A stretch of 64,000 nucleotides of DNA from Roseofilum reptotaenium CS-1145 (lineage in GTDB: Bacteria > Cyanobacteriota > Cyanobacteriia > Cyanobacteriales > Desertifilaceae), in contig NZ_JAQMUE010000080.1 of NCBI RefSeq assembly GCF_028330985.1, positions 62,001-126,000 of the forward strand. Reading direction: 5' to 3'. The notes beneath the pieces are model-generated. The model did not search any database and was not told the origin of the DNA. It saw only the letters and a list, made by a program, of their open reading frames with translations. Shown piece after piece: positions 29,273 through 38,110 of this stretch; positions within the stretch are counted from its first letter, which is position 1, and each line of letters begins with the position of its first letter. A program made the position numbers and the translations under genes.

Positions 29273-30790
29273 ATGAGCTTCACGTCCCTTCTCTATGGTG
29301 TATTTTTATTCAGCGTCTGCATCCTCTATTGGTCAAGTCAATCCGGGAAAACGCGGTTTTTGTTACTGGCGATCGCCTCATTAATCTTTTACGCCTCTTG
29401 GCAACCCCAATATCTGCCCCTACTTTTAGCCATGACTTGGGTTAATTACAGTTTAGCCAAAGTCCTAGTTCCCGATTCCGTCCAAGGTTCCCACGGTCAA
29501 GATTGGCAGTTATCTAACCAAGAATGGCAGTTCGCCCAAGCGGGTTGGAATCAGCGGCGCTTTTTTATTCTCGTCGTTGGAATCATCTTAAATGTCTTTC
29601 TGTTATTCGGCTTTAAGTACATTCCCTTTGTCCTCGGTTCCGTCGGCCAGATCTGGCAAATCCCCACTGCTACGGCTTCTGCCGACTGGGTGAGCGACAA
29701 TGTGATCGCACCCCTGGGGCTGAGTTTCTTCTGTTTTGAGGCGATCGCCTATTTAGTTGATGTCTATCGTGGGGCACCTGCTGCTAAAAGTTTTACCAAA
29801 TTTGCTGCGTATAAACTCTTTTTTCCCAAGCTAATTTCCGGCCCCATTACCCTGTATCAGCAACTCACCACCCAACTGAGAACGCCTCAATTTCCATCTA
29901 TCGAAATGTTCACAGAAGGGTTATGGCTAATTGCATTAGGAGCCACGAAAAAAGCCCTGGTTGCTGACCGTTTGGGCATGATTGTAGACCTCAGTTTTAC
30001 CCACCTCGTCCGCGCCGGAAGTTGGGATTTATGGTTAGCCACCCTTGCCTATGGACTCCAACTCTTTTTAGATTTTAGTGGCTATGTCGATATTGTGCGA
30101 GGCAGTGCCATTCTACTCGGCTTAACTTTACCAGAAAACTTTGAAGACCCCTATTTTACGACCAGCATTGCCGACTTCTGGCGACGTTGGCACATGACCC
30201 TAGGAAATTGGCTGAGAAACTATCTTTATTTTCCTTTGGGAGGCTCCCGTTTAGGATTATTCAGAACGTGTTTCAATCTGCTGATTGTCATGTTTATTGC
30301 TGGAATTTGGCATGGTGCAGCTTGGGGCTTTATTGTTTGGGGTGTTTATCATGGATTAGCCTTAGTTATCCATCGTTTAATGGATAGTTTATCCAAGCAA
30401 AGTCATGCCTTAAAAGCATTTTGGCAAAGTTTACTGGGCACACTATTGGCTTGGGTAATAACCCAATTCATGGTATTTACTGCCTGGATATTTTTCCGTC
30501 TCCCCAACTTAAAAGACTCTTGGTTTGCCATTTCTCATTTATTTGGCAAACAGGCTGACCCCCAATTTACCCAGAAAATTTATCTCGATACTCTGGGTAT
30601 CGATCGCCTACAATTCACCTGGATATTATGCGCTCTAGTCAGCCTTATGACGCTTCTCTTTTTATTGCAGCGACGCTTGAATTTACAGCTCAATTGGCCC
30701 ATCAAGTTAGTCTTAATTCCTGTCAGTTTATATTTGGTGTGGTTACTCGCTCCCCAAGGGGCACTACCCTATATTTATTTTGATTTCTAA
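29273..30790 (+). CDS. MBOAT O-acyltransferase (AlgI-like)
   Basis: 505 residues with about ten hydrophobic segments. It carries the MBOAT signatures DFWRRWHMTLGNWLRNYLYF (catalytic region) and GIWHGAAWGFIVWGVYHG with the conserved His. AlgI-type members move acetyl groups from cytoplasmic acetyl-CoA across the membrane to an SGNH partner, which places them on an exported polysaccharide. The preceding DUF1574 gene supplies a plausible partner; the spacing (60 bp, occupied by a palindromic repeat) is compatible with one transcript. Polymer unknown; no glycan synthesis genes lie nearby. Confidence 0.9.
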   Translation: MSFTSLLYGVFLFSVCILYWSSQSGKTRFLLLAIASLIFYASWQPQYLPLLLAMTWVNYSLAKVLVPDSVQGSHGQDWQLSNQEWQFAQAGWNQRRFFILVVGIILNVFLLFGFKYIPFVLGSVGQIWQIPTATASADWVSDNVIAPLGLSFFCFEAIAYLVDVYRGAPAAKSFTKFAAYKLFFPKLISGPITLYQQLTTQLRTPQFPSIEMFTEGLWLIALGATKKALVADRLGMIVDLSFTHLVRAGSWDLWLATLAYGLQLFLDFSGYVDIVRGSAILLGLTLPENFEDPYFTTSIADFWRRWHMTLGNWLRNYLYFPLGGSRLGLFRTCFNLLIVMFIAGIWHGAAWGFIVWGVYHGLALVIHRLMDSLSKQSHALKAFWQSLLGTLLAWVITQFMVFTAWIFFRLPNLKDSWFAISHLFGKQADPQFTQKIYLDTLGIDRLQFTWILCALVSLMTLLFLLQRRLNLQLNWPIKLVLIPVSLYLVWLLAPQGALPYIYFDF

Positions 30791-30874
30791 ACAGCGTTTA
30801 AGTTGATTTTAGCGATCGGATTCATTATTCTAAAACGACAGTGCAATCGCTTATCTTTTTGAAAAGCTCTAGAT

Positions 30875-31480
30875 CTACTTACCTAATCTCTTTTTATATC
30901 CTTCTAAAAATAATTTCCTATACTTTCCAGTGAAACCCATTAAATTGACAGCACAAACTTCATCAGAACTGTTCAGTTCTAATGCCAGATCTTCTGACAT
31001 CAATATCTGATGACAGATCGGTTCATTAAAGAGTTCAATACGAAGCTCTTCTGATCCTACTTGAATCTGGGGTTTTCCTGGAAAGTCAACAAACTTTTCA
31101 GCTCTGGGAAATGGTAACAGTTCAGCCATTGGGTGGACATCTTTATATTCTTTTGTCCAAATATTAGTATCTATTTTGACAGCCCCAATCCTCGTGGAAA
31201 TGGAGTGAGTTTTATGATTTTCATTTTTTCTTTCCAAAGTTCCATTGTAGACGATAAGTTCAATCATTTCAATTAGACCGCTATAACGGTTTATATCAAA
31301 GTTGATAATATTTTTACCTGCTGGATCGTCTAATCTCCAATATAACTTCCCAAAAGATTCATTCAGATTAGGGTAACCAACTATAATATGTAATGAAAGA
31401 TGAGGTTCAACCCACCATTCTACTTCAACCTCTTCAGCAATAGTCTCTTGGATAAGTAACTTCTTTTTGATTATTGTCAT
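30875..31480 (-). CDS. Hypothetical protein, no recognised family
   Basis: 201 residues from ATG, AT-rich and codon-poor compared with its neighbours. No signal peptide or membrane helix. The sequence is a mix of beta-prone segments (VEVEWWVEPHLSLHIIVGYP, FGKLYWRLDDP) and a Lys-rich C-terminus (GKYRKLFLEGYKKRLGK). It could be a small cytoplasmic accessory protein, for example of an immunity or toxin-related kind, but nothing in the sequence proves that. Sits between the MBOAT gene and the Uma2 pair. Confidence 0.6.
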   Translation of the reverse strand: MTIIKKKLLIQETIAEEVEVEWWVEPHLSLHIIVGYPNLNESFGKLYWRLDDPAGKNIINFDINRYSGLIEMIELIVYNGTLERKNENHKTHSISTRIGAVKIDTNIWTKEYKDVHPMAELLPFPRAEKFVDFPGKPQIQVGSEELRIELFNEPICHQILMSEDLALELNSSDEVCAVNLMGFTGKYRKLFLEGYKKRLGK

Positions 31481-31688
31481 CGCTCAAAATCCTGAAAAAT
31501 CACACCAAATATATTAAGTGTTGATATAATATTGTACTCGGGTTGTATGATAGCCGGATATAATTTGCTTCTATAGCAGAGAAAGAGTTCGTGAGGACAT
31601 GGTTCAAGAGTGAAACCTAGCTACCATCACCTATTCCCTATTCCCTATTCCCTAGCGCGTAGCGCTATAAACTTCTATCGGGTGTGGA

Positions 31689-32243
31689 TTATCCGAGTAT
31701 TTCTTCCACTGTAAACGAAGTATCTGGAAACGATTGAAGCGCAATTTCTCCTGCTTCTAACCGTTGCACTTGCTGATAACCTTCCGGGGTGGGTTGTCGA
31801 TACACTTCTAAACACTGTTCGGGAATATTAACGAGCCAAACTTCCGGTATTTGCGCTTGTGCATAAAGGGGAATTTTGATTTGTTTATCCCCTCGAAGCG
31901 TTGAATCCGCCACTTCTACCAGTAAAAATATATCCTCCGGTTGCGGATGTCCATCCCGATACAAACCAGGACGGCGATGCAACAGGCATAAATCGGGTTG
32001 AGGTTCAGAGGTATCATCTAACTGTACCGGATTTTGTCCTCTCAACCTGACTCTTCCCCATAATTTCGATAGGAATAATTCAGTTAGGCGATCCACGTAA
32101 AAGGAATGAATTGGGCCAATAGGTGACATTTTGATAATTTCTCCTCGAATTAATTCCGTGCGATCGCCCGCAGACAGAATCCCAGCCATACCCATCATAT
32201 GGTACTCTTCGACTGTAAATAACCGCTTCAGTAACAGTGACAT
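31689..32243 (-). CDS. Uma2-family (DUF820) PD-(D/E)XK nuclease-like protein, copy A
   Basis: 184 residues. The Uma2 fold is restriction-endonuclease-like: a Glu in LIRGEIIKMSP, Asp in EPQPDLCLL, and the VEVADSTLRGDKQIKIPLYA strand with catalytic Glu and Lys. The family is greatly expanded in cyanobacteria and its biological role is unclear. The gene lies 31 bp downstream of a paralog and shares a nearly identical stretch with it (about residues 97-165) while the middle (about 50-95) has diverged. Stop followed by an AGCGCGTAGCGCT palindrome. Confidence 0.9.
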   Translation of the reverse strand: MSLLLKRLFTVEEYHMMGMAGILSAGDRTELIRGEIIKMSPIGPIHSFYVDRLTELFLSKLWGRVRLRGQNPVQLDDTSEPQPDLCLLHRRPGLYRDGHPQPEDIFLLVEVADSTLRGDKQIKIPLYAQAQIPEVWLVNIPEQCLEVYRQPTPEGYQQVQRLEAGEIALQSFPDTSFTVEEILG

Positions 32244-32274
32244 CGCTTCCTCCTAAACCTATATGAGGTGTAGA

Positions 32275-32841
32275 TTATCTAAAGATTTCCTCAATTCTAA
32301 ACCGGATATCTGGCAACAACTGAACCGCAATTTCTCCTGCTTCCAACCGTTGCACTTGCTGATAACCTTCTGGGGTGGGTTGTCGATACACTTCTAAACA
32401 CCGTTCGGGAATATTAACGAGCCAAACTTCCGGTATTTGCGCTTGTGCATAAAGGGGAATTTTGATTTGTTTATCCCCTCGAAGCGTTGAATCCGCCACT
32501 TCTACCAGTAAAAATATATCCTCCGGTTGCGGATGTCCTTCCTCATAAAAATCATCACGGGGACGCAGCAGGCATAGATCCGGTTCGGGTTCAGAGGTAT
32601 TATCTAACAGTATCGGACTTTGGACTCTTACCCATGCCTGTTCACCGAATTGGGAAAGCAATAGTCTATTCAATATTCTATTGAGGCGATCCACGTAAGC
32701 TGCATGAACTGGACCCATTGGTGACATTTGAACAATTTCTCCTCGAATTAGTTCTGTGCGATCGCCCGCAGACAGAATCCCAGCCGTACCCATCTTATGG
32801 TACTCTTCGACTGTAAATAACCGCTTCAGCAACAGTGACAT
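32275..32841 (-). CDS. Uma2-family (DUF820) PD-(D/E)XK nuclease-like protein, copy B
   Basis: 188 residues from the ATG at 32841 (MSLLLKRLFTVEEYH, same as copy A); an upstream start would overlap the S4 gene. Catalytic-type residues are kept: RGEIVQ, EPDLCLL and VEVADSTLRGDKQIK. Follows the photosystem II S4 gene by 24 bp and precedes copy A, so the three may share a transcript. Product role unknown, as for copy A. Confidence 0.9.
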   Translation of the reverse strand: MSLLLKRLFTVEEYHKMGTAGILSAGDRTELIRGEIVQMSPMGPVHAAYVDRLNRILNRLLLSQFGEQAWVRVQSPILLDNTSEPEPDLCLLRPRDDFYEEGHPQPEDIFLLVEVADSTLRGDKQIKIPLYAQAQIPEVWLVNIPERCLEVYRQPTPEGYQQVQRLEAGEIAVQLLPDIRFRIEEIFR

Positions 32842-32864
32842 CGCTTCCTCCTCTGCTTCTAACC

Positions 32865-33644
32865 CTAAACCCATCGAACCATCTGCACCCGATAGCGCTC
32901 TTTTTTCGTCATTGCTACATCCTTGACTTCCAAGCGTCCTTTGCCGCGAATGGCGATTAAATCTCCCGGTTTTACCGTATGACTGGCTTGGGTAACCTCT
33001 TTCCAGTTCACCCGCACATCCTTCGTTTCAATCATCTGCACCATTTTACTACGGGAGACACGAAACCCAGCCGAGGCGATCGCATCCAAACGCATCGAAG
33101 CTTCCACCGTCGTCATCTCTTGGCGCTTCGGTTCTCTCACTTTTAACTCCCCAATATCAATCGCTTGGGTTTTCACCGGAACCGAGCGCACCTGAGTTAA
33201 ATTCATCTCTAGAAATTCCACCAATTCCGGAACCACAATAACTTGCGCTCCCCGCTCTCCCAAAACGATCGCATCACCCGTTTTTTCCCGCACAATTCCC
33301 GTACCCAACATCGACCCTAAAAAGTCCCGATGAGTCGCCGTGTCAAACAGAAAATTACCCGCAATTTCCAATACCGCAATCTCCACATTTTCTGGCTCTA
33401 GGGGCACTTCTTCCCGTGCAATACCTAACCGTTTGCGTTCTGCTTGCGGATATCCTCCCCAAGCCACTAAATGAACTTCCGTCAATCCCTTAAACACCGT
33501 TTCGCATTCGGCTAAAATCGCAGGCGATAAAAAGTCCGTGGTGATCACTTCCCAAGTTTTGATCGCTCGTTCTGCCCGATCCAAAATTTGGGCCATTTCT
33601 TCTCGATTTTCAACGCCTTTGAGCAAATCGGCTTTAGGTAGCAT
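32865..33644 (-). CDS. Photosystem II S4-domain protein
   Basis: 259 residues. N-terminal helical region, central domain (VEIAVLEIAGNFLFDTATHRDFLGSML, shortened here for reading) and a C-terminal S4 RNA-binding domain (about 185-245: RLDAIASAGFRVSRSKM, VRVNWKEV, VKPGDLIAIRGKGRLE). This YlmH-like family is conserved in oxygenic phototrophs and is annotated as photosystem II S4 protein; the biochemical role is not settled, RNA or ribosome binding being the natural inference. ATG start; 15 bp from the PH-like membrane protein gene upstream. Confidence 0.88.
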   Translation of the reverse strand: MLPKADLLKGVENREEMAQILDRAERAIKTWEVITTDFLSPAILAECETVFKGLTEVHLVAWGGYPQAERKRLGIAREEVPLEPENVEIAVLEIAGNFLFDTATHRDFLGSMLGTGIVREKTGDAIVLGERGAQVIVVPELVEFLEMNLTQVRSVPVKTQAIDIGELKVREPKRQEMTTVEASMRLDAIASAGFRVSRSKMVQMIETKDVRVNWKEVTQASHTVKPGDLIAIRGKGRLEVKDVAMTKKERYRVQMVRWV

Positions 33645-33658
33645 AACGGGAATTGAGT

Positions 33659-34183
33659 TTAATATTTTAAGTTCGGGAGCGGTTTGCGCCAGGTTCCCAG
33701 ATTCAGACCCAGAAACTGGTGAATTTGGTTAACTGTTTGCATTTGTTCCTGGGAATTGGGCTGAATTCCCAAATTTAAGGGAAACGATTGCCCATTATTT
33801 AAGATTAACATAATTTGGTATCTTTGGGCAGATCTTGCGGACCAACCCAGGGGTTCCAATTGAATATCCCAGATCTCAGCTAAGGAATATTCCTGGATCT
33901 CCGTTCCCAAAATTCCTTTAGAAACAATCGTCAGGCGATCGCGGGTTTTACTAAAGTCGTAGACTTGTGTTTTGCCGTTGGTTAATAACAGACTCACTCC
34001 GGCAATCATCATCGTCAAATAGAAGAGGGGAAGTGCCCAAATATAGAGTATCCAGGAAGCCATAAAACTGGCAAGTGCCATAAAAACCGGAAATCCAAAG
34101 ATTAGCCCCAGAATCATCATCCAAAGTTTGTATGGATGGTAGCGAAATTTGAGTTCAGTTGCTGTGTTTTCTAACATAACCAT
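33659..34183 (-). CDS. Two-helix membrane protein with PH-like C-terminal domain
   Basis: 174 residues from the ATG at 34183; another ATG at 34177 (MLENTATELKF) is as good, and the TTG-started longer reading is unlikely. Two membrane helices form a hairpin (about 20-64, LWMMILGLIFGFPVFMALAS and LPLFYLTMMIAGVSLLL without the full loop shown). The soluble part reads like a bacterial PH/YdbT-like domain (DRLTIVSKGILGTEIQEYSL, QIMLILNNGQSFPLNLG). Unknown function. Same strand as S4, SPFH and NfeD genes. Confidence 0.65.
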   Translation of the reverse strand: MVMLENTATELKFRYHPYKLWMMILGLIFGFPVFMALASFMASWILYIWALPLFYLTMMIAGVSLLLTNGKTQVYDFSKTRDRLTIVSKGILGTEIQEYSLAEIWDIQLEPLGWSARSAQRYQIMLILNNGQSFPLNLGIQPNSQEQMQTVNQIHQFLGLNLGTWRKPLPNLKY

Positions 34184-34251
34184 GATGTTCACCAAATTTG
34201 ATGTGGGATTCAGAAGCCGGGTTGCTTCAACAAACCCAGCTTCTAAGAGGA

Positions 34252-34857
34252 TTACGAATTGCTATATGTGGACTGAAGGGAAGGGTTAACTGATGCGTTG
34301 TTCACCGGTATCGGTTTGAGTGCTTGATGACGTAACTGATCTCCAATTTGGAATTGTCGCAGTTGTACTCTGGTGATTTTAACTCCCCAAGGTTCTGTCG
34401 CCACATCTAATTTTTGCACCAGAGTTTCATTGAGTTCATTTCGTACTGTAAACAGATCGTTCAATTCAATAGTTGCCAGTTCAGTGCGAATGTTGATCTC
34501 GATTAGATCGATTATCGCTTGACGCAAATTCTGGACTTTATAGCAGGATTTTTCCAGATCGAGAATTTGCCAATAGACCACCATATCGAGGGTGACGCTA
34601 ATACGATCGCTGGTCAAGCAGACCAAAGGCTTCGTGTCTAAAGGTTGTTCGCGCAGGGTTTCTTTATAAGCAACTTGTTCAAAAACAGGAACCAAGAATG
34701 TCAGTCCAGGTTCTAGTTTTTTGCCATTATATTTACCCAAGTGTTCAACCAAGGCTTGATCGCCCTGTTTGACTACTTTCAGACTCGCGGCGATAGAGGT
34801 TCCACTTAAAGCAAAGAACAAGAACAAGAACCATTGATATAAGAAAACTTCAATCAT
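34252..34857 (-). CDS. Short SPFH/band 7 domain membrane protein
   Basis: 201 residues from the ATG at 34857 (MIEVFLYQW); the longer TTG reading runs into the NfeD stop. One N-terminal helix, then the SPFH core (GDQALVEHLGKYNGKKLEPG, RVSVTL-type strand DRISVTLDMVVYWQILD, KITRVQLRQFQI). Unlike full paraslipins it stops soon after the core and lacks the long coiled-coil. Paired with an NfeD gene, the classical NfeD-SPFH membrane-microdomain unit. Likely forms a multimeric scaffold in plasma or thylakoid membrane. Confidence 0.88.
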   Translation of the reverse strand: MIEVFLYQWFLFLFFALSGTSIAASLKVVKQGDQALVEHLGKYNGKKLEPGLTFLVPVFEQVAYKETLREQPLDTKPLVCLTSDRISVTLDMVVYWQILDLEKSCYKVQNLRQAIIDLIEINIRTELATIELNDLFTVRNELNETLVQKLDVATEPWGVKITRVQLRQFQIGDQLRHQALKPIPVNNASVNPSLQSTYSNS

Positions 34858-34898
34858 GATTAAATTCCTAAACAAAGTTGACGGGACAAGCAATAGAC

Positions 34899-35402
34899 TT
34901 AAGCATCCAAAAGGTGATTGGGGACAACAATTAAAGTGTTGCCTTCTCGACGGAGAACATAGACTTTCGTGTGGACAGGAATGGCTTGGCGACGGTTTTC
35001 ACAAGAGGCAGACCAAGAATTGCCTTCAAAGCGTACTCGACCCATTTCTCCAGCCGGAATTTCCGTGAGGGTAATCGCTTCAGTCGTTTCAAATAAACTC
35101 GATGTTTTTTTCTGTCTAAATAGGGGTCTGATCCATAAGGTGCAAGCACCAGATAGAGACATCCAATAGAGAATTTGTAAGCTATGGGGAATGCGGTAAA
35201 AGACATTGCTGCGCCAGAGAAGAAAGGCGACAATCAAGGCGCAGATTCCCATAATTAAGGGCATAAATTTAAAGGCTTTAGGCACTGTTTTGGGTAATAA
35301 CAGTTCGCTCGATCCAAGAATCACTCCAACAACGACCCAAATGATGGCAGGATGGAGTGGGGAAACGGTTTGAGTCGCTAATAGAATTTGAATGGTTAGC
35401 AT
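34899..35402 (-). CDS. NfeD-family membrane protein
   Basis: 167 residues. About three or four membrane helices in the first 90 residues (IIWVVVGVILGSSELLL, FMPLIMGICALIVAFLL) are followed by an OB-fold domain (about 105-165: GEMGRVRFEGNSWSASCE, VYVLRREGNTLIVVP). Short NfeD protein without the N-terminal serine protease. It directly precedes the SPFH gene, and the pair likely acts together in membrane organisation. Confidence 0.88.
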   Translation of the reverse strand: MLTIQILLATQTVSPLHPAIIWVVVGVILGSSELLLPKTVPKAFKFMPLIMGICALIVAFLLWRSNVFYRIPHSLQILYWMSLSGACTLWIRPLFRQKKTSSLFETTEAITLTEIPAGEMGRVRFEGNSWSASCENRRQAIPVHTKVYVLRREGNTLIVVPNHLLDA

Positions 35403-35587
35403 GTTGACCTCCCCTTGTGGTTAGGGAGTTATCAGGCGATCGCCCCAAGATACGGCAATTCGTTACAAAACTTCATGATTCCTGCCCCGCCTATCTCCAT
35501 TGACTCCTCACCTGTGCGTGGCACGATATCTTCAAATAGGATAGAGTATCTAAGGGATAAAACAGTTAAGACACAAATGGTATAGCC

Positions 35588-35625
35588 TATTTCCCATTCC
35601 CTATTCCCTATTCCCTATTCCCTTT
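35588..35625. repeat. ATTCCCT heptamer tandem tract
   Basis: Near-perfect tandem copies of CCCTATT immediately before the arsS-like start codon at 35631, in the 5' untranslated position. Same family as the tracts at 1672-1724 and 31626-31655. Confidence 0.75.
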
Positions 35626-35630
35626 TGCCC

Positions 35631-36617
35631 ATGCTTCAGACTAACGTTACCCCCTTTGAGCGTAAACTTCAGGCTCCCCTCACCAAAGAGAAAATTACGG
35701 TATTACAAATTAATTTAGGTAAACGCTGCAACCTTGCCTGTACCCATTGCCACGTCGAAGCAGGGCCTAAACGCACGGAAGAACTCACTCCAAAAATCTG
35801 CAATCAACTGATTGAACTGATTGAAAGATTTCCCCAGATTAAAACGGTCGATCTCACGGGAGGAGCGCCAGAACTGAATTATGGCTTTCGCTCCCTGGTC
35901 GAAGCAGCGAGAAAAGCGGGTAAAGAAGTGATTGTGCGCTCGAATTTAACCATCTTTTTTGTCGAAGGTTATCAAGATTTACCCCAATACTTCGTAGATC
36001 ATCAGGTGCGTGTAGTTGCCTCTTTACCCTGTTATCTGGAAGATAATGTGGATAAAATGCGTGGAAATGGAGTTTATCAAGATTCAATTCGCGCTCTACA
36101 ACAGTTAAATCAACTCGGTTATGGTCGAGATCCACATCTCATTCTAGATTTGGTTTATAATCCGGCAATTCCGAATTCAGAGAAGTTTTCTTTAACGCCG
36201 GATCAACAGAACCTAGAGAGTGCCTATAAACAGTATTTACAGGAACATTTTCGGATCGAGTTTAATTCCTTACTGACGATTACGAACTTACCCATTGGGC
36301 GTACCAAGGTTCATCTTCAAAGGAGAAATATCTATGAACCGTATCTGAATTTCTTGGAAGATAATTTTAATCCTCAGACTATCTCTAGTCTGATGTGCAA
36401 ACCAGAATTATCGGTGGATTATTTAGGGCAAATTTACGATTGTGATTTTAATCAAATGGAAGGTATTCCCGCACGGACTGCCACCGGAGAAACCTTAACC
36501 GTAGCCCAACTGTTAGACTGGGGAACTTTAGATGTAATTCAACAGGTGAGAACCGCTTCCTATTGTTACGGTTGTACAGCAGGAGCGGGTTCAAGTTGTG
36601 GGGGTTCTTTGGTTTAA
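35631..36617 (+). CDS. arsS: Arsenosugar biosynthesis radical SAM protein ArsS-like
   Basis: 328 residues from the ATG at 35631. The radical-SAM cluster motif is CNLACTHC (CxxxCxxC), followed by TVDLTGGAPELN. The C-terminal DUF3641 part has CKPELSVDYLGQIYDCDFNQ (split pair) and CYGCTAGAGSSCGG for auxiliary Fe-S binding. This architecture is that of ArsS, which attaches a 5'-deoxyadenosyl group to dimethylated arsenic to make arsenosugar precursors. No arsM methyltransferase is adjacent, although arsM-arsS pairs are common. Monocistronic in this context. Confidence 0.88.
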   Translation: MLQTNVTPFERKLQAPLTKEKITVLQINLGKRCNLACTHCHVEAGPKRTEELTPKICNQLIELIERFPQIKTVDLTGGAPELNYGFRSLVEAARKAGKEVIVRSNLTIFFVEGYQDLPQYFVDHQVRVVASLPCYLEDNVDKMRGNGVYQDSIRALQQLNQLGYGRDPHLILDLVYNPAIPNSEKFSLTPDQQNLESAYKQYLQEHFRIEFNSLLTITNLPIGRTKVHLQRRNIYEPYLNFLEDNFNPQTISSLMCKPELSVDYLGQIYDCDFNQMEGIPARTATGETLTVAQLLDWGTLDVIQQVRTASYCYGCTAGAGSSCGGSLV

Positions 36618-36836
36618 CGAGGTGGTATGGCGCTTCGCGCTAGGGAATAGGGAATAGGGAATAGGAAAAACCAGATTTTGCTCTTTACGGGTAGCTTAAA
36701 TATCTGCGATCTCTGTTTCTAAGAGAGCATTTAACAGGACCTCTCAATCTCTCCATCTCCCCATCCTCTAGCGTAAAGGCTCTCCGTAGCGGTATGGTAA
36801 TAAGAAGTTGTCCTCTTGCGATCGCGTGTTGCCCTC

Positions 36837-38036
36837 ATGACTTCGACTGCTCCCAAGCACCATAAAGCTAAAGCCCTCAAACCCGGTAGCGTGCCTCCGG
36901 CGAAAGAACTCTGTAGTCAATGTGGGCTGTGCGATACTTACTATATTCACTACGTTAAGGAAGCCTGCGCCTTTATTAATCAGCAAATTCCGGGACTGGA
37001 AACGGAAAGTCATGGTAGAGCGCGTGATTTGGAGAATGAAAATGAACTCTATTTTGGCACTCACCAGCAGATGATGGCAGCTCGGAAACTAGAACCCATT
37101 GAGGGGGCGCAATGGACAGGAATTGTGAGTGCGATCGCCATTGAAATGTTGACTCAGGGCAAGGTAGAAGGGGTTGTATGCGTCCAAAACACCCCGGAGG
37201 ATCGATTTCAACCGATGCCCGTGATTGCCCGTACTCCAGAGGAAATTCTCGCGGCACGGGTGAATAAGCCGACGCTTTCACCGAATTTGTCGATTTTGGA
37301 GCAGGTGGAACAGTCGAGGATGAAGCGTTTGTTGGCGATCGGCGTGGGCTGTCAAATTCAAGCCCTGCGAGCGGTTGAGAAGGAATTAGGGCTAGAGAAA
37401 CTTTATGTGTTGGGAACCCCTTGTGTGGATAATGTGACTCGTGCTGGGTTGCAAAAGTTTTTGGAAACCACCAGCCGATCGCCAGAAACCGTCGTTCACT
37501 ATGAGTTTATGCAGGATTTTCGGGTACATTTCAAACACGAGGATGGCTCTACGGAAACCGTACCCTTTTTCGGACTGAAGACAAATCAACTTAAGGATGT
37601 GTTCGCCCCCTCCTGTATGACCTGCTTTGACTATGTGAACTCCCTTGCCGATTTGGTTGTGGGCTATATGGGCGCACCCTTTGGTTGGCAGTGGATTGTA
37701 GTTCGCAATGATACAGGTCAGGAAATGCTGGATCTGGCCATGGAGCAAATCGAGACGCAGCCAGTGATGTCAAAAGGCGATCGCCGTCAAGCCGTGCAAC
37801 AAAGCATTCCCGCCTACGATCAAGGCGTTACCCTGCCCATGTGGGCTGCCAAGTTAATGGGCGTAGTCATCGAAAAAATCGGCCCCAAAGGGTTAGAATA
37901 CGCCCGCTTTTCCATCGATTCCCACTTTACCCGCAACTATCTGTATATGAAACGCAACTATCCCGAAAAATTAGAGCAGCACGTGCCAGAGTTTGCCAAG
38001 AAAATAGTCGGTCAGTATCAGTTGCCGGAAGATTAG
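36837..38036 (+). CDS. bciB: 3,8-divinyl chlorophyllide a 8-vinyl reductase, F420-hydrogenase-beta type
   Basis: 399 residues from the ATG at 36837; the longer reading starts at TTG. N-terminal cluster motif ELCSQCGLCDTYY and a second in APSCMTCFDYVNS bind Fe-S centres, and the FrhB-like fold carries the flavin (VGCQIQALRAVEKELGL). BciB reduces the 8-vinyl group during chlorophyll synthesis with reduced ferredoxin and is the enzyme of most freshwater cyanobacteria. Monocistronic, preceded by a spacer with an inverse AGCGC palindrome and C-rich tract. Confidence 0.92.
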   Translation: MTSTAPKHHKAKALKPGSVPPAKELCSQCGLCDTYYIHYVKEACAFINQQIPGLETESHGRARDLENENELYFGTHQQMMAARKLEPIEGAQWTGIVSAIAIEMLTQGKVEGVVCVQNTPEDRFQPMPVIARTPEEILAARVNKPTLSPNLSILEQVEQSRMKRLLAIGVGCQIQALRAVEKELGLEKLYVLGTPCVDNVTRAGLQKFLETTSRSPETVVHYEFMQDFRVHFKHEDGSTETVPFFGLKTNQLKDVFAPSCMTCFDYVNSLADLVVGYMGAPFGWQWIVVRNDTGQEMLDLAMEQIETQPVMSKGDRRQAVQQSIPAYDQGVTLPMWAAKLMGVVIEKIGPKGLEYARFSIDSHFTRNYLYMKRNYPEKLEQHVPEFAKKIVGQYQLPED

Positions 38037-38110
38037 TACGTTCTCGTTCTTTGAGGGTGGGAGGATTGGGTTAGTGGCCAATGATTTGTTTCTCACTCAA
38101 TAATTAATGA

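Noticed and set aside
34857-34899. TTG start of the SPFH gene immediately after NfeD
   Set aside because: ATG at 34857 precedes the membrane helix directly and has no competing features; the TTG start adds residues unlike the family.
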